A stretch of DNA of 64,000 nt from Sinorhizobium fredii NGR234 (lineage in GTDB: Bacteria; Pseudomonadota; Alphaproteobacteria; Rhizobiales; Rhizobiaceae): NCBI RefSeq assembly GCF_000018545.1, contig NC_012586.1, positions 310,001 through 374,000 of the forward strand. The letters are read 5' to 3'. Each line of letters begins with the position of its first letter. Positions within the stretch are counted from its first letter, which is position 1. The position numbers and the translations under genes were made by a program. A model generated the notes under the pieces. That model did not search any database. It saw only the letters and a program-made list of their open reading frames with translations, and was not told the DNA's origin. This document shows positions 16,127 through 25,125 of the stretch, one piece after another.

Positions 16127-17893
16127 CTATTTTGCCAAAGCCAGCTGCTTCGGCAAGCGGAAGGTCCAAACCATGCCACCTTGGTTGAGATAGTTGACCT
16201 TCTTGGCGACTTCGCCGCCCCAAAGGGGGACCGCGCCGCCCCAACCGGAGATCACCGACACATATTGCTCGCCGTCCTGCTCCCAGGTGATCGGCTGGCC
16301 GACCACGCCCGAGCCGGTCTGGAAGGACCAGAGCTCTTCGCCGGTCTCGTCGTCGAGCGCCTTGAATTCGCCCTCGGGCGTTCCGACGAAGACCAGCCCC
16401 CCGGCAGTGGCCATGACACCGCCCCACAGGGGCGCGGCGTTCTTGTATTCCCACTTGATCTCGCCGCTGTTCGGGTCGATCGCCTTCAGCGAGCCGATAT
16501 AGTCTTCGAACAGCGGCTTGATGGTGAAGCCGGCCCCGAGGTAGGCGGCCCCCTTCTTGTAGGAGATCGGCTCATTCCAGATATCCATACCCCATTCGTT
16601 CGAGGGCACGTAAAAGAGCTCGCTCTTCTGGCTGTAGGCCATCGGCATCCAGTTCTTGCCGCCGAGGAAGGAGGGAACCGAAAAGACCTGCTGCCCCTTG
16701 CCGCCGTCGGCCGCCGAAGACGGATCGCCGGGGCGGTTTTCCTCGGCATAGATCGGCCGACCGGTCTCGTCGATACCCTTCGCCCAGGTGATGTTCTTAA
16801 CGAAAGGATAGGCGGCGACGAACTTTCCGTCCTCGCGGTTGAGAACGTAGAAGAAGCCGTTCCGGTCGGCGGTCGCAAAGCGCTTCGTGCCGTCCTTGGA
16901 GATGAAGGGCACGACTTCATTCACACCGTCGAAATCCCAGCCTTCCCTCGGCGTCGTCTGGAAGTGCCACTTGATCTCGCCATTCTCCGGATTGATGCCG
17001 AGGCGGCTCGCGGCGTAGAGGTTGTCGCCCTTGTTGCCCTCGACCGGCTTGCCGGCGTTGCGCAGATGGCTGTTCCAAGGAGCGGGGTTGCCGGTGCCGA
17101 AGACCAGCGTATCGGTATCGGCGTCGTAAGATCCGCCGAGCCAGGTGGCGCCGCCGCCTGTCTTCCAAAGGTCGCCGGGCCAGGTCGCATTCAGCGTCCC
17201 GGTCATCGAGCTATCCTTGCCCTTGTAACTCCCGACGTGCCCTTCGATGACCGGACGGGTCCATACCAGTTCGCCGGTCTTGGCATCGCGGGCCTGGACC
17301 TCGCCGACGATACCGAACTCGCCACCGGAATTGCCGGTGATGATGAGGCCGTTCACGATCAAGGGCGCGGCCGTGTAGCTGTAGCCTTCCTTGTAATTGG
17401 CGATCTTCTTGTTCCAGACCACATCGCCCGTCTTGCGGTTGAGGGCGACGAGACGGGCATCCAGGGTGCCGAAATAGATATTGTCGCCGTAGATGGCGGC
17501 ACCGCGGTTGATCACGTCGCAACAGGGCAGGATACCCTCGGGCAAGCGGGCGTCGAACTGCCAGAGCTCCTTTCCGGTCTTGATATCGATGGCGTAAAGC
17601 CGGCTGTAGGAGGCGGTGATATACATCACGCCATCATAGACGATCGGCTGGCTTTCCTGTCCGCGCTGCTTTTCGCCGCCGAGGCTGAAACCCCAGGCAG
17701 GCAGCAGGTTCTTGACGTTCGTCTTGTTCAGCGTTTCGAGGGGCGAGTAACGCTGCAGCCCCCTTCCCATGCCGTTGGTGAGCACGTCGCCGACCGTAGT
17801 GGCATCCTTGGCGAGGTCCTCCTCCGTCACCTCCGCCGAGGCCAGTCCCGCCAGTGACAGGAGCGTCACGGCAGTCAGCATCAATCTTTGCAT
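16127..17893 (-). CDS. exaF: PQQ-dependent alcohol dehydrogenase, lanthanide-type (ExaF/PedH-like)
   Basis: 588 residues from ATG at 17893 (GGAGAAGG upstream), with a signal peptide ending at LASAEV. Repeated W-docking motifs of the eight-bladed quinoprotein propeller are present. The adjacent-cysteine pair Cys124-Cys125 ([10 protein letters not shown]) is the disulfide near PQQ. The catalytic Asp is Asp320 in GWDFDGVNE. Asp322, two residues later, is the extra acidic ligand found in lanthanide-dependent XoxF, ExaF and PedH; calcium enzymes have Ser or Ala there (ExaA reads DFSG). Overall similarity is closer to quinoprotein ethanol dehydrogenases than to methanol dehydrogenases. It acts in the periplasm and passes electrons to the PedF-like cytochrome. 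Confidence 0.9.
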   Translation of the reverse strand: MQRLMLTAVTLLSLAGLASAEVTEEDLAKDATTVGDVLTNGMGRGLQRYSPLETLNKTNVKNLLPAWGFSLGGEKQRGQESQPIVYDGVMYITASYSRLYAIDIKTGKELWQFDARLPEGILPCCDVINRGAAIYGDNIYFGTLDARLVALNRKTGDVVWNKKIANYKEGYSYTAAPLIVNGLIITGNSGGEFGIVGEVQARDAKTGELVWTRPVIEGHVGSYKGKDSSMTGTLNATWPGDLWKTGGGATWLGGSYDADTDTLVFGTGNPAPWNSHLRNAGKPVEGNKGDNLYAASRLGINPENGEIKWHFQTTPREGWDFDGVNEVVPFISKDGTKRFATADRNGFFYVLNREDGKFVAAYPFVKNITWAKGIDETGRPIYAEENRPGDPSSAADGGKGQQVFSVPSFLGGKNWMPMAYSQKSELFYVPSNEWGMDIWNEPISYKKGAAYLGAGFTIKPLFEDYIGSLKAIDPNSGEIKWEYKNAAPLWGGVMATAGGLVFVGTPEGEFKALDDETGEELWSFQTGSGVVGQPITWEQDGEQYVSVISGWGGAVPLWGGEVAKKVNYLNQGGMVWTFRLPKQLALAK

Positions 17894-17989
17894 ATCCTTC
17901 TCCTTCCCTCGCAAATCCGTTGCGCGAGCCGCAACCGTCTGGCAGCACCGATCATCCCCCCGCGACAAAGCTACGGATATTGCACCTTG

Positions 17990-18049
17990 GTCGTAATTGC
18001 GGGGGTCGTAATGGCGGGGGGCGTAATGGCAGGAGTCGCAATGGCGGGT
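17990..18049. repeat. Four tandem 15-bp repeats in the dehydrogenase/pqqA divergent region
   Basis: Four consecutive units: GTCGTAATTGCGGGG, GTCGTAATGGCGGGG, GGCGTAATGGCAGGA and GTCGCAATGGCGGGT. A 15-bp period is not a multiple of the helical turn but would place four GTCGTAAT cores on alternating faces. It lies about 100-155 bases upstream of the dehydrogenase start, where an activator array would be expected. The preceding block GCACCTTG also occurs in the cytochrome promoter. Confidence 0.6.
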
Positions 18050-18379
18050 GCGGCCGAGGCCCGATGGGCGCCTCAGCGTTCAAGACCCGTTGTCGATTGT
18101 CCGTAGGTCGTATTGCCGGCCCCGACATGGTTGCTACCATCGGCACGAACAACGGGGTTCCGTAGTGCTGACCAGTTTGATCTGAACTACGACCACCGAT
18201 GCGAAAAAGCCCGGCGGCAGCGCCGTTGCCGGGTCTTGCCGGTGCGGCAGAAAGCCGACCCGGCTCCTCACCCAAGCGGCGTTCCGACAAACACCGCTTG
18301 TTCCGTGCTCGACCCGGCAGCGACGGCGCCTGCAAGGGCCGGACCGGGCACCAAACCGCCTGAAGCGAATGGAGAAAAC
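18050..18379. promoter_or_regulatory. Upstream region of pqqA with further GGTCGTA motifs
   Basis: This 330-base stretch has no gene. It carries GGTCGTATTG at 18106-18115 and an inverted TACGACC at 18188-18194, matching the motif found at the other PQQ-island promoters. A GC-rich stem (CCCGGC and GCCGGG, about 18210-18232) also lies ahead of pqqA. The start region of pqqA has GGAGAAAAC upstream of its ATG. Confidence 0.4.
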
Positions 18380-18475
18380 ATGTCCTGGCATGCACCAAAA
18401 TTCATCGACGTCAGCTGCGCCATGGAAATCACCCGCTACGCTCCCGCCGACGGGAGCGAGCCGGTCCTTTTTTGA
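18380..18475 (+). CDS. pqqA: PQQ precursor peptide PqqA
   Basis: A 31-residue peptide, MSWHAPKFIDVSCAMEITRY and then APADGSEPVLF. It contains the E-x3-Y pair (Glu in MEITRY and the Tyr four residues on) that PqqE cross-links to form the PQQ backbone. It is preceded by a GGAG ribosome site and followed 45 bases later by pqqB. The peptide is slightly longer than the usual 22-29 residues. Confidence 0.93.
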   Translation: MSWHAPKFIDVSCAMEITRYAPADGSEPVLF

Positions 18476-18520
18476 CGCTCCGCCACACGTTGGTCGGCGG
18501 AAAGCTCGTTAGGTCAGCCA

Positions 18521-19432
18521 ATGAAGAATGCGTCCGATCTCCGTGTTGTCGTTCTGGGGGCCGCCGCTGGCGGCGGCCTCCCTCAATGGAATTGCGGTTG
18601 CCGGAACTGCGCAGCCGCCCGTGAGCCGGGTTCTTCCCTGCGGCCACAAACACAGTCGTCGCTGGCCGTCAGCCTGGACGGCGAGGCCTGGGCCATCTTC
18701 AATGCCTCTCCCGATATCCGCCAGCAGATACAAGTCAACGCGGCGCTGCAGCCCCACCGGCTCCGTCACAGCCCGATCAAGGCCGTGGTGCTGACGAACG
18801 GCGATATCGATCATCTGGCGGGACTTCTCGTGCTGCGGGAAAAGCAGCCGTTCACCGTGTTCTCGACCGGCGCGGTGGCCGAGGTGATCGCCGACAATCC
18901 GGTCTTTGGCGTCCTCGATCCGGGATTGGTGTCGAAAAGCGTCGTCGCCATCGAAGAGCCTTTCTCGCCGCTTCCGGGGCTCGAGGCGCGGCTCTTCGCC
19001 GTGCCCGGCAAGGTTCCGCTTTTCCTGGAAGACGGCGATCCCGAACTCGGTCTCGAAGGCGAGCAGACGGTCGGGCTCGAACTCAGGGCCGACGGCAAAC
19101 GCGTCTACTACATTCCCGGTTGCGGCGCACTGAGCGGCAGCCTTGTCGCGCGCCTCGAAGGCGCGGACGCCTTGTTCTTCGACGGTACGCTGTTCAGCGA
19201 CGACGAGATGATCGCAGCCGGCGTCGGCCAGAAGACCGGCCGCCGCATGGGACACATGCCGATCGCAGGCGAAGACGGCAGCCTGAAAGCGCTCGGTCCC
19301 CTGAAAATCCCGAGAAAGATCTATGTCCACATCAACAATACGAACCCGATCTGGCAGGCCGGTCCCGAGCGGGAGTGCGCCGAAGCCCACGGCTTCGAAG
19401 TCGGGTTCGACGGAATGGAGGTCCGCCCTTGA
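18521..19432 (+). CDS. pqqB: PQQ biosynthesis protein PqqB
   Basis: 303 residues with the metallo-beta-lactamase fold of PqqB: VVVLGAAAGGGLPQWNCGCRNC at the N-terminus, including the extra Cys-rich zinc site, NASPDIRQQI, and the metal-binding run NGDIDHLAGLL. PqqB is a non-haem iron hydroxylase acting on the cross-linked Glu-Tyr intermediate. Its stop overlaps the start of pqqC. Confidence 0.95.
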   Translation: MKNASDLRVVVLGAAAGGGLPQWNCGCRNCAAAREPGSSLRPQTQSSLAVSLDGEAWAIFNASPDIRQQIQVNAALQPHRLRHSPIKAVVLTNGDIDHLAGLLVLREKQPFTVFSTGAVAEVIADNPVFGVLDPGLVSKSVVAIEEPFSPLPGLEARLFAVPGKVPLFLEDGDPELGLEGEQTVGLELRADGKRVYYIPGCGALSGSLVARLEGADALFFDGTLFSDDEMIAAGVGQKTGRRMGHMPIAGEDGSLKALGPLKIPRKIYVHINNTNPIWQAGPERECAEAHGFEVGFDGMEVRP

Positions 19433-20196
19433 CCATCGCCGCTGACAAACAGGCGTTTCACGCCCGCCTCTTGAGCATCGGAAGCGACCGCTATCACGAC
19501 AAGCATCCTTTTCATGTGATGCTGCATGGCGGCCGCTGCACCATGACCCAGGTTCGCGCCTGGGTCCTCAATCGGTACTATTACCAGACCCGGATCCCGA
19601 TGAAGGACGCGGCCTTCCTGTCGCGCTGCGACGACCCGCAAATGCGTCGGGCATGGCGCTCCCGCATCGAGGATCACGACGGCGGCCACGACGAGGGAGG
19701 CGGTATCCGGCGCTGGCTGCGCCTCGCCGAGGCGGTCGGCCTCGATGCTGATTTCGTCGCTTCCACAAAAGGCGTCCTGCCTGCAACCCGATTTGCCGTC
19801 GACGCCTATGTTGCCTTCGTTCGCCAGCAGCCGCTGCTGGAAGCGGTCGCTTCCTCGCTGACCGAGCTCTTTGCGCCCAAAATCCATTCGGAGCGGATCG
19901 CCGGTCTCCTCGAGCACTACGCCTTCGCCGACGATGCGGCGCTCGCCTATTTCCGCCAAAGGCTGGTGGAAGCGCCGCAGGACGTGAAGTTCGGCCTCGC
20001 CTATGTCCTCGACCATGCCGATACGGCGGAAAAACAGAATGCCGCCGTCGCGGCGCTGACCTTCAAGACGGAGGTCTTGTGGTCACAGCTCGATGCGCTC
20101 TACGGGGCCTATGTTGCCCCGGGCCTCATTCCGCCGGGCGGTTGGGATGGCCGGGAAGGCGTAACCGCTGCGGCAGCGGCGGAGGCGGCCGAATGA
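19429..20196 (+). CDS. pqqC: Pyrroloquinoline-quinone synthase PqqC
   Basis: 255 residues from a TTG start that overlaps the pqqB stop. It is all-helical, with HPFHVMLHGG, NRYYYQTRIPMKDAAFLSRC and EDHDGG. These carry the conserved His, Tyr and Arg residues of the cofactor-free oxidase that performs the final ring closure and eight-electron oxidation to PQQ. The use of TTG is unusual, but no ATG is available near the pqqB stop. Confidence 0.94.
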   Translation: MTIAADKQAFHARLLSIGSDRYHDKHPFHVMLHGGRCTMTQVRAWVLNRYYYQTRIPMKDAAFLSRCDDPQMRRAWRSRIEDHDGGHDEGGGIRRWLRLAEAVGLDADFVASTKGVLPATRFAVDAYVAFVRQQPLLEAVASSLTELFAPKIHSERIAGLLEHYAFADDAALAYFRQRLVEAPQDVKFGLAYVLDHADTAEKQNAAVAALTFKTEVLWSQLDALYGAYVAPGLIPPGGWDGREGVTAAAAAEAAE

Positions 20197-20486
20197 CCGA
20201 GGCTCCGGCGATTTCGAGTTCCAGCGTCGTCAAACTGGCCCGCGGCGTGCGGTTGCGCGATGACGCGGTTCGGGGGCAGTTGGTGCTGTTGGCGCCGGAG
20301 CGCGCCATGGCCCTCGACGAAATCGCCGCCCGGATCGTCCAGGCCCTCGACGGTGAACGGACGCTCGATCGGATCGCAGCCGACTTTGCGGCGGAGTTTG
20401 AAGCACCGGCGGAAGAAATTGCAAACGACATCACGATCTTCATTCAGCAACTCGCCGCCCGCCGCATGCTGGAGATCGCCGAATGA
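20193..20486 (+). CDS. pqqD: PqqA-binding chaperone PqqD
   Basis: 97 residues, ATGA-coupled to pqqC and pqqE. VKLARGVRLRDDAVRGQLVLLAPERAMALDEIAARIV is the typical winged-helix PqqD fold (RRE), which holds the PqqA peptide for the radical SAM enzyme PqqE. Confidence 0.94.
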   Translation: MTEAPAISSSSVVKLARGVRLRDDAVRGQLVLLAPERAMALDEIAARIVQALDGERTLDRIAADFAAEFEAPAEEIANDITIFIQQLAARRMLEIAE

Positions 20487-21607
20487 GCAAGCCCATCACC
20501 GTCGGAAGCGATGCCGCCAGACATGCAAGGCCCGTACCGCCGCCCATGGCCATGCTGGCGGAACTGACGCACCGCTGTCCCTTGGCTTGCCCCTATTGTT
20601 CCAATCCCATCGATTTGACGCATGCCGATGGGGAGCTTTCGACCGGAGAGTGGATCGGCGTCTTCGAGCAGGCGGCCAAGCTCGGCGTGCTGCACCTGCA
20701 TCTGTCCGGCGGTGAGCCGGCCGCGCGGCGCGATTTGGCCGAGCTGACGAGGGCGGCGGCTTCTTTCGGCCTCTATACCAATCTGATCACGTCGGGCGTC
20801 GGGCTGACAGAGGCCCGGATTGGTGAGCTTGCGGACGCCGGGCTCGACCACGTCCAGCTCTCCCTTCAAGGGGTTTCACCCGAGGGAGCCGACCGGATCA
20901 GCGGCTATAGAGGCGGTTATGACCGCAAGATGGCTGTCGCCGGCTGGGTAACGGCCGCCACCATCCCGCTGACGGTCAATGCCGTCTGCCACCGGCAGAA
21001 CATGGATCAGATCGACGCCATGATCGATCTGGCGATCGGACTCAGGGCACGGCGCATCGAAATCGCGACGGTGCAGTTTCACGGCTGGGCCGAGCGCAAC
21101 AAGGCGGCTCTCTTGCCGACACGGGTGCAAGTCGAGCGTGCGACCAGCACCGTTGCCGAAGCGCGTCGGAAATACGAAGGCGTAATCGAGATCGACTATG
21201 TGCCGGCCGACTATCACTCCAATTATCCGAAAGCCTGCATGGGCGGCTGGGGCCGTGTCGGCCTGAACGTCACGCCGTCCGGCCGGGTGCTTCCCTGTCA
21301 TGCGGCCGAGACCATCCCGAGCCTCTCCTTCGACAATGTGCGCGACGGTTCGCTCGCTCGGATCTGGTATGAAGGCGACGCCTTCAATGCCTATCGTGGC
21401 GACACATGGATGCCGGAACTTTGCCGGAGTTGCGAGCGCAAGAATGTCGATTTCGGCGGCTGCCGTTGCCAGGCCATGGCGCTCGCCGGTGACGCCAGCG
21501 CGATGGATCCGGTTTGCGTTCGATCGCCGCTGCGCGGCGGGTTGACTGAGGATACGGATCGGCTGCTGGCACTGTCGTCGGCAGAGTTGGTTTTCCGCGG
21601 CCGGTGA
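20483..21607 (+). CDS. pqqE: PqqA peptide cyclase, radical SAM enzyme PqqE
   Basis: 374 residues. The radical SAM cluster Cys motif is in THRCPLACPYCSNP (C-x3-C-x2-C). A C-terminal SPASM region with Cys in CHAAE, LCRSCERKN and GGCRCQA binds auxiliary Fe-S clusters. It joins Glu and Tyr of PqqA by a C-C bond. It completes the pqqABCDE operon; no pqqF protease gene is present in the window. Confidence 0.95.
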   Translation: MSKPITVGSDAARHARPVPPPMAMLAELTHRCPLACPYCSNPIDLTHADGELSTGEWIGVFEQAAKLGVLHLHLSGGEPAARRDLAELTRAAASFGLYTNLITSGVGLTEARIGELADAGLDHVQLSLQGVSPEGADRISGYRGGYDRKMAVAGWVTAATIPLTVNAVCHRQNMDQIDAMIDLAIGLRARRIEIATVQFHGWAERNKAALLPTRVQVERATSTVAEARRKYEGVIEIDYVPADYHSNYPKACMGGWGRVGLNVTPSGRVLPCHAAETIPSLSFDNVRDGSLARIWYEGDAFNAYRGDTWMPELCRSCERKNVDFGGCRCQAMALAGDASAMDPVCVRSPLRGGLTEDTDRLLALSSAELVFRGR

Positions 21608-21871
21608 GGGCATTCCTGCTGTAATTGTGCTTGACCACGCAGGCAGCCGCGGCCGTCCTCTGTGTTCGTCTACCTTTTAGGTGCAGACGGTCGAGCGCGC
21701 GCCCCGAAAGTCTTCAACGGCTCGCACACATGCGTGTCGACAGCGCGTCGTCGTAGGTCAAAACTGTCTCGGCATCGTCGCGGAGCGCTGTTGCGCATCG
21801 CTCTTGCCGGCTCTATGCTCCCGGCCAATTCGCGCCACAGCGTGCCGCTTTGAGGGAAAAACCGGGAACGC

Positions 21872-22903
21872 ATGCCGGAAAACAGCACCGCACACGCCTC
21901 GTTTCAGTTTCGTGGTTCGTCATTCGACAGCATGATCGAAACGCTTGGCGGGGCGTTCGGCACATTCGATGCCGAGCCGATCAGCCAGGCCCGGGATTTC
22001 CGTTGGGGAATCGATCTTTCGGCCTGCGACAGTGCCGTACTGATCACCGGCTTCCATCAGACCGATTTCCAGTTCCACATCGAGCCAACCGCCGATACGA
22101 CTGAGTATTTGTCGATCGTCGTGCCTCGAAGCGGCGGCATGGGGGTGACCTATGGGCCGCGCACGGCCGAGGCGGGGCAAGGAGAATTGCTTCTCTACAA
22201 CAATTTCGAACCCAACAGCGTCATCATGCGCGGCGAAGAAAACGTGGTGGACGAGCTGTTGATCAACTGGTCTGTCGTCCTCCAGACATTGGGGCAGACT
22301 TTCGAGGCGCCCTTCGACGGGTCTCTCGACCTGGTGCCGCAGGTGAGTTTGGCTACGCCGGCCGGCCAGTTGATCGGCAATCTCACGGAAACGATCATGG
22401 GCGGCATCCGCAACGACGGTCCCCTGCTGCAGTCGCCGATCGCCATGGCGCATGTCACGCAGGCGCTGGCCGACGTCGTGGTGCGGCTGGTCCCGCATCG
22501 GCTATCGCATTTGCTGGACAAGAAGCCGTGCTTGATCGCCCCGCGTCACGTGCGCCGGGCGATCGAGTTCATGCAGGCCAATATTAGTCGGCCGATCACG
22601 ATGCCGATGGTGGCCGAGGCGGCGGGCGTCTCCGTCCGGGCCCTCGAAACCGGTTTTCGTGCCTTCAGGGATACGACCCCCGCCGCTTATCTCCTCAGGC
22701 TTCGGCTGCGCGCAGCGCGACAGGACCTGCTCGATCCCGACAACAACCAGCCGATGAGAAAGATCTGCCTGAAATGGGGCTTCTTCCATTTCGGGCGGTT
22801 TTCCGCGGTCTACCGGTCGACCTATGGCGAAAACCCGTCCGACACAAGGCGACGTGTGGGCAGCTCGACGGCGCCTTACGTCTTTTCGGACGCGCAAAGG
22901 TAG
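21872..22903 (+). CDS. AraC-family transcriptional regulator
   Basis: 343 residues. An N-terminal ligand-binding half of the AraC_binding_2 type (about 20-210) is followed by two helix-turn-helix motifs (about 230-330: HVRRAIEFMQANISRPITMPMVAEAAGVSVRALETGF and ICLKWGFFHFGRFSAVYRSTYGENPS). It is a cytoplasmic DNA-binding activator. It is similar in layout to the second regulator at 23174 and may have arisen with it by duplication. It follows pqqE by 264 bases; no evidence ties it to PQQ beyond position. Confidence 0.85.
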   Translation: MPENSTAHASFQFRGSSFDSMIETLGGAFGTFDAEPISQARDFRWGIDLSACDSAVLITGFHQTDFQFHIEPTADTTEYLSIVVPRSGGMGVTYGPRTAEAGQGELLLYNNFEPNSVIMRGEENVVDELLINWSVVLQTLGQTFEAPFDGSLDLVPQVSLATPAGQLIGNLTETIMGGIRNDGPLLQSPIAMAHVTQALADVVVRLVPHRLSHLLDKKPCLIAPRHVRRAIEFMQANISRPITMPMVAEAAGVSVRALETGFRAFRDTTPAAYLLRLRLRAARQDLLDPDNNQPMRKICLKWGFFHFGRFSAVYRSTYGENPSDTRRRVGSSTAPYVFSDAQR

Positions 22904-22914
22904 TCCGCGTTCGA

Positions 22915-23012
22915 CTACAGCGCCGCGCGTCCAATCGGATGCGATAAGGTCGCTGTAGCACTTTGAACTGCTGCATGATTCCTTAAATCGATCCCGATTT
23001 AAGGAATCATGC
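22915..23012. repeat. Rhizobial intergenic double stem-loop element
   Basis: CTACAGCG (22915-22922) pairs with CGCTGTAG (22951-22958). A perfect second hairpin follows: GCATGATTCCTTAAATCG (22973-22990), a 4-base loop, then its exact reverse complement to 23012. Elements with a CGCTGTAGCACTTTGAA core are scattered through Sinorhizobium intergenic regions. Here it lies between two AraC genes and may also end transcription of the first. Confidence 0.65.
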
Positions 23013-23173
23013 GTAGCTCGACGAGACGCGGTCCCGAGAGCCTGCGCTTAGCTGGCTTCTGGGGCCGCCTGTTGCATTGCAGGTTCGATCGTATGATGCT
23101 GTGCCGCCGCTGACATGCGTGACGACGAGAGCGGAAACCTGCTCATCCAGGATCCGCGAGGAGAGGATTATTC

Positions 23174-24151
23174 ATGGCTTTGGGGGATCCGGCGAATCGT
23201 CCGGACTGGGTTACATTCGAAGGAAGCGACCCGGACCGCCTCGCAGCAACACTGACGAGCTGGACCTCCAATGTCGTTGTTCGACCACTCAGCAGGGAAA
23301 GGATCTCCTACAAGTGCGCGTGGGCGAACGCCGGCATCGTATCGATCGGCAGTACGCACTTCGACGGGCAGATTCTTTTCGAAAGCGAGGGCGCCGGCGG
23401 TCAGCTCGTGCTGATCGTGCCGCGCCGTGGCGGCGTCGATCTTCGTATGGGAAGGCAGGCATTTTGCACGTCTCCCGGACGGGGCGCCGTCATAGAAGGC
23501 AACCAGCGCATTGCCGCCCGATCGCTGAGTTCCCGGGAGCACATGTTCGTCGCTATCGATCAGGCGGCGCTTTACCGCCGACTGTGCGATGTGGTCGAGA
23601 TGCCGGCCTCCGGGGCCTTGGAGTTCTCGCCGGAAATCGATCTGTTATCGGGACCAGGAACTGCAATCGCCAGCATTGCGGCGACGCTCCGAGCAGGCCT
23701 GGACGGCGAGGCACCGCTGCGCAGGTCGCCGCTCGCGCTGACAAACCTCAGTGAAGCCTTGATCCAGGTGATCCTCGATACGTTACCTCACCGCTTCTCG
23801 GAAAAAATGCGCCGCGCCGCTTCGCCGGTACCGCGTCATGTGAAGAAGGCGGTCGAGTTCATGATGGCCAACCTGTCGAAGCCGATCACTCTGGTGGAGG
23901 TCGCGGCCGTCTGCGGGGTCAGTTCGCGCACGCTCCAGCAGGGTTTTCGCCAGTTCAAAATGACCACTCCCATGAGTTATCTGCAGGATTTGCGCCTGAA
24001 GGCGCTCCGCGAAGAGCTGACCCAGGCGCGGCCCGGCCAAAGCATCGCCGATATCGCCTTCAAATGGGGCTTCACCCATATGGGACGTCTGGCCACGGAC
24101 TACCGCAACCGTTTCGGCGAGCTTCCATCTCAGACACTCCGCTCCTGCTGA
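23174..24151 (+). CDS. AraC-family transcriptional regulator
   Basis: 325 residues with an N-terminal AraC_binding_2-like half and a C-terminal double helix-turn-helix (PVPRHVKKAVEFMMANLSKPITLVEVAAVCGVSSRTLQQGF, then SIADIAFKWGFTHMGRLATDYRNRFGELPS). AGGAGAGGA lies upstream of the ATG. It is followed 69 bases later by the cupin gene on the same strand, so it may control it. Confidence 0.85.
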   Translation: MALGDPANRPDWVTFEGSDPDRLAATLTSWTSNVVVRPLSRERISYKCAWANAGIVSIGSTHFDGQILFESEGAGGQLVLIVPRRGGVDLRMGRQAFCTSPGRGAVIEGNQRIAARSLSSREHMFVAIDQAALYRRLCDVVEMPASGALEFSPEIDLLSGPGTAIASIAATLRAGLDGEAPLRRSPLALTNLSEALIQVILDTLPHRFSEKMRRAASPVPRHVKKAVEFMMANLSKPITLVEVAAVCGVSSRTLQQGFRQFKMTTPMSYLQDLRLKALREELTQARPGQSIADIAFKWGFTHMGRLATDYRNRFGELPSQTLRSC

Positions 24152-24220
24152 TCGGCCGACAGGACGCCTGACTGCTCGAAATCGTCAGGCCCGGCCCTAT
24201 AAATCAAAAGGCGACTAGAT

Positions 24221-24742
24221 ATGCCGGAGCCGGAGATGCGTGAACCTGAAACCATCAGTTTCCAGCCGAGCGAATGGGTACCGAACCACCCACGGCTGCC
24301 GGTGCTGGTCTATCGTCAAGCCTTGCCTTCTGTCGAGCGCGATGTCGCGGCTGAATTCGAGCGGCGCTTTGCCGAGGCCGGTTGGCAGGGCCTTTGGCGC
24401 AACGGCGTCTTTTCCTATCAGCACTACCACATCGGCGCCCACGAAGTCCTTGGTATCGCCAGGGGCATTGCAAGGCTGTTGATCGGCGGTTCCGAGGGCG
24501 CCGTGCTGGAGGTCGGCCCGGGCGATAGCCTGGTCCTGCCGGCCGGAACCGGTCACATGAATCTCGGAGCGAGCGACGGTTTTCTCGTCGTCGGCGGCTA
24601 TCCGCCCGGCCAGACGGCCGATATTCAGACGAAGGCGGCCAGCAGAAGCGCCCTCCAAACGATTGCCGACCTGCCGCTTCCTCCAGCCGACCCGCTCTAT
24701 GGCGCAAACGGGCCCCTCACGCGCCTCTGGCACAGTGCTTAG
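24221..24742 (+). CDS. Cupin-fold protein (YjlB-like)
   Basis: 173 residues. The cupin motif is visible in YQHYHIGAHEVLGIARGIARLLIGG and GPGDSLVLPAGTGHMNLGA, with His residues placed to bind a metal. It belongs to the small single-domain cupin proteins of unknown reaction. It probably shares a transcript with the AraC gene upstream. A second ATG at 24236 is possible. Confidence 0.78.
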   Translation: MPEPEMREPETISFQPSEWVPNHPRLPVLVYRQALPSVERDVAAEFERRFAEAGWQGLWRNGVFSYQHYHIGAHEVLGIARGIARLLIGGSEGAVLEVGPGDSLVLPAGTGHMNLGASDGFLVVGGYPPGQTADIQTKAASRSALQTIADLPLPPADPLYGANGPLTRLWHSA

Positions 24743-24784
24743 GCAGCAATTGATCACGGCACCGCGCATTCGAATGCGCTACCT

Positions 24785-24955
24785 TTGAACCCCCACGGCA
24801 CTGCGAATCACGGGACGCTCACCGTTGAATTTCGAGCCTTGGGCCGGCTGAAGCCCCGCCTGTTCGATGCATTCACGGCACTAGGTACGGCGGAGGAGCA
24901 CATTCAGGCGGTGCTTCCGCTGTTAGAGATCGCGCTTACTAGGAGAAGCGAATGA
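24785..24955 (+). other. Short open frame, possible gene remnant
   Basis: An open frame without an ATG reads from about 24743 to a stop at 24953-24955 and includes NHGTLTVEFRALGRLKPRLF and a C-terminal HIQAVLPLLEIALTRRSE. A TTG at 24785 could start a 56-residue peptide. Its stop overlaps the next ATG as ATGA, and AGGAGAAGCG precedes that ATG, as in a real operon junction. It may be the 3' remnant of a longer gene. I do not recognise it. Confidence 0.25.
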
Positions 24956-25125
24956 CCGTAACTTTGGACCAGGCAATTGCGAAGATGGAAGCAACCGGAG
25001 ACTGGGAGTTCGACGAGGACACTCTTTGGTCCGACAAGGATATTGCCGATTACGAGGCGGAGACCGGCCTGCTAAAGGGCGCCGATCTTCCAGGTCGGAC
25101 TACGCGCGCGTCGCCGGCAGCGTGA
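24952..25125 (+). CDS. Small acidic protein of unknown function
   Basis: 57 residues, MTVTLDQAIAKMEATGDWEF and so on, rich in Asp and Glu in its middle (DEDTLWSDKDIADYEAETG). A good ribosome site, AGGAG, lies 7 bases upstream. It overlaps the 3' end of the convergent cyclase gene by 26 bases, so its last residues may be foreign to the original protein. The AT content is higher than in the neighbours. Coupling to the preceding short frame suggests a two-gene remnant. Confidence 0.4.
   Translation: MTVTLDQAIAKMEATGDWEFDEDTLWSDKDIADYEAETGLLKGADLPGRTTRASPAA

Noticed and set aside
15020..17857. 945-codon plus-strand frame opposite the quinoprotein dehydrogenase and regulator
   Set aside because: High GC produces long antisense frames. 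The minus strand encodes recognisable exaF and response regulator proteins with ribosome sites.
16127..17893. XoxF-type methanol dehydrogenase
   Set aside because: The lanthanide Asp is shared, but the N-terminal and active-site surroundings follow the ExaA/ExaF ethanol dehydrogenase type.
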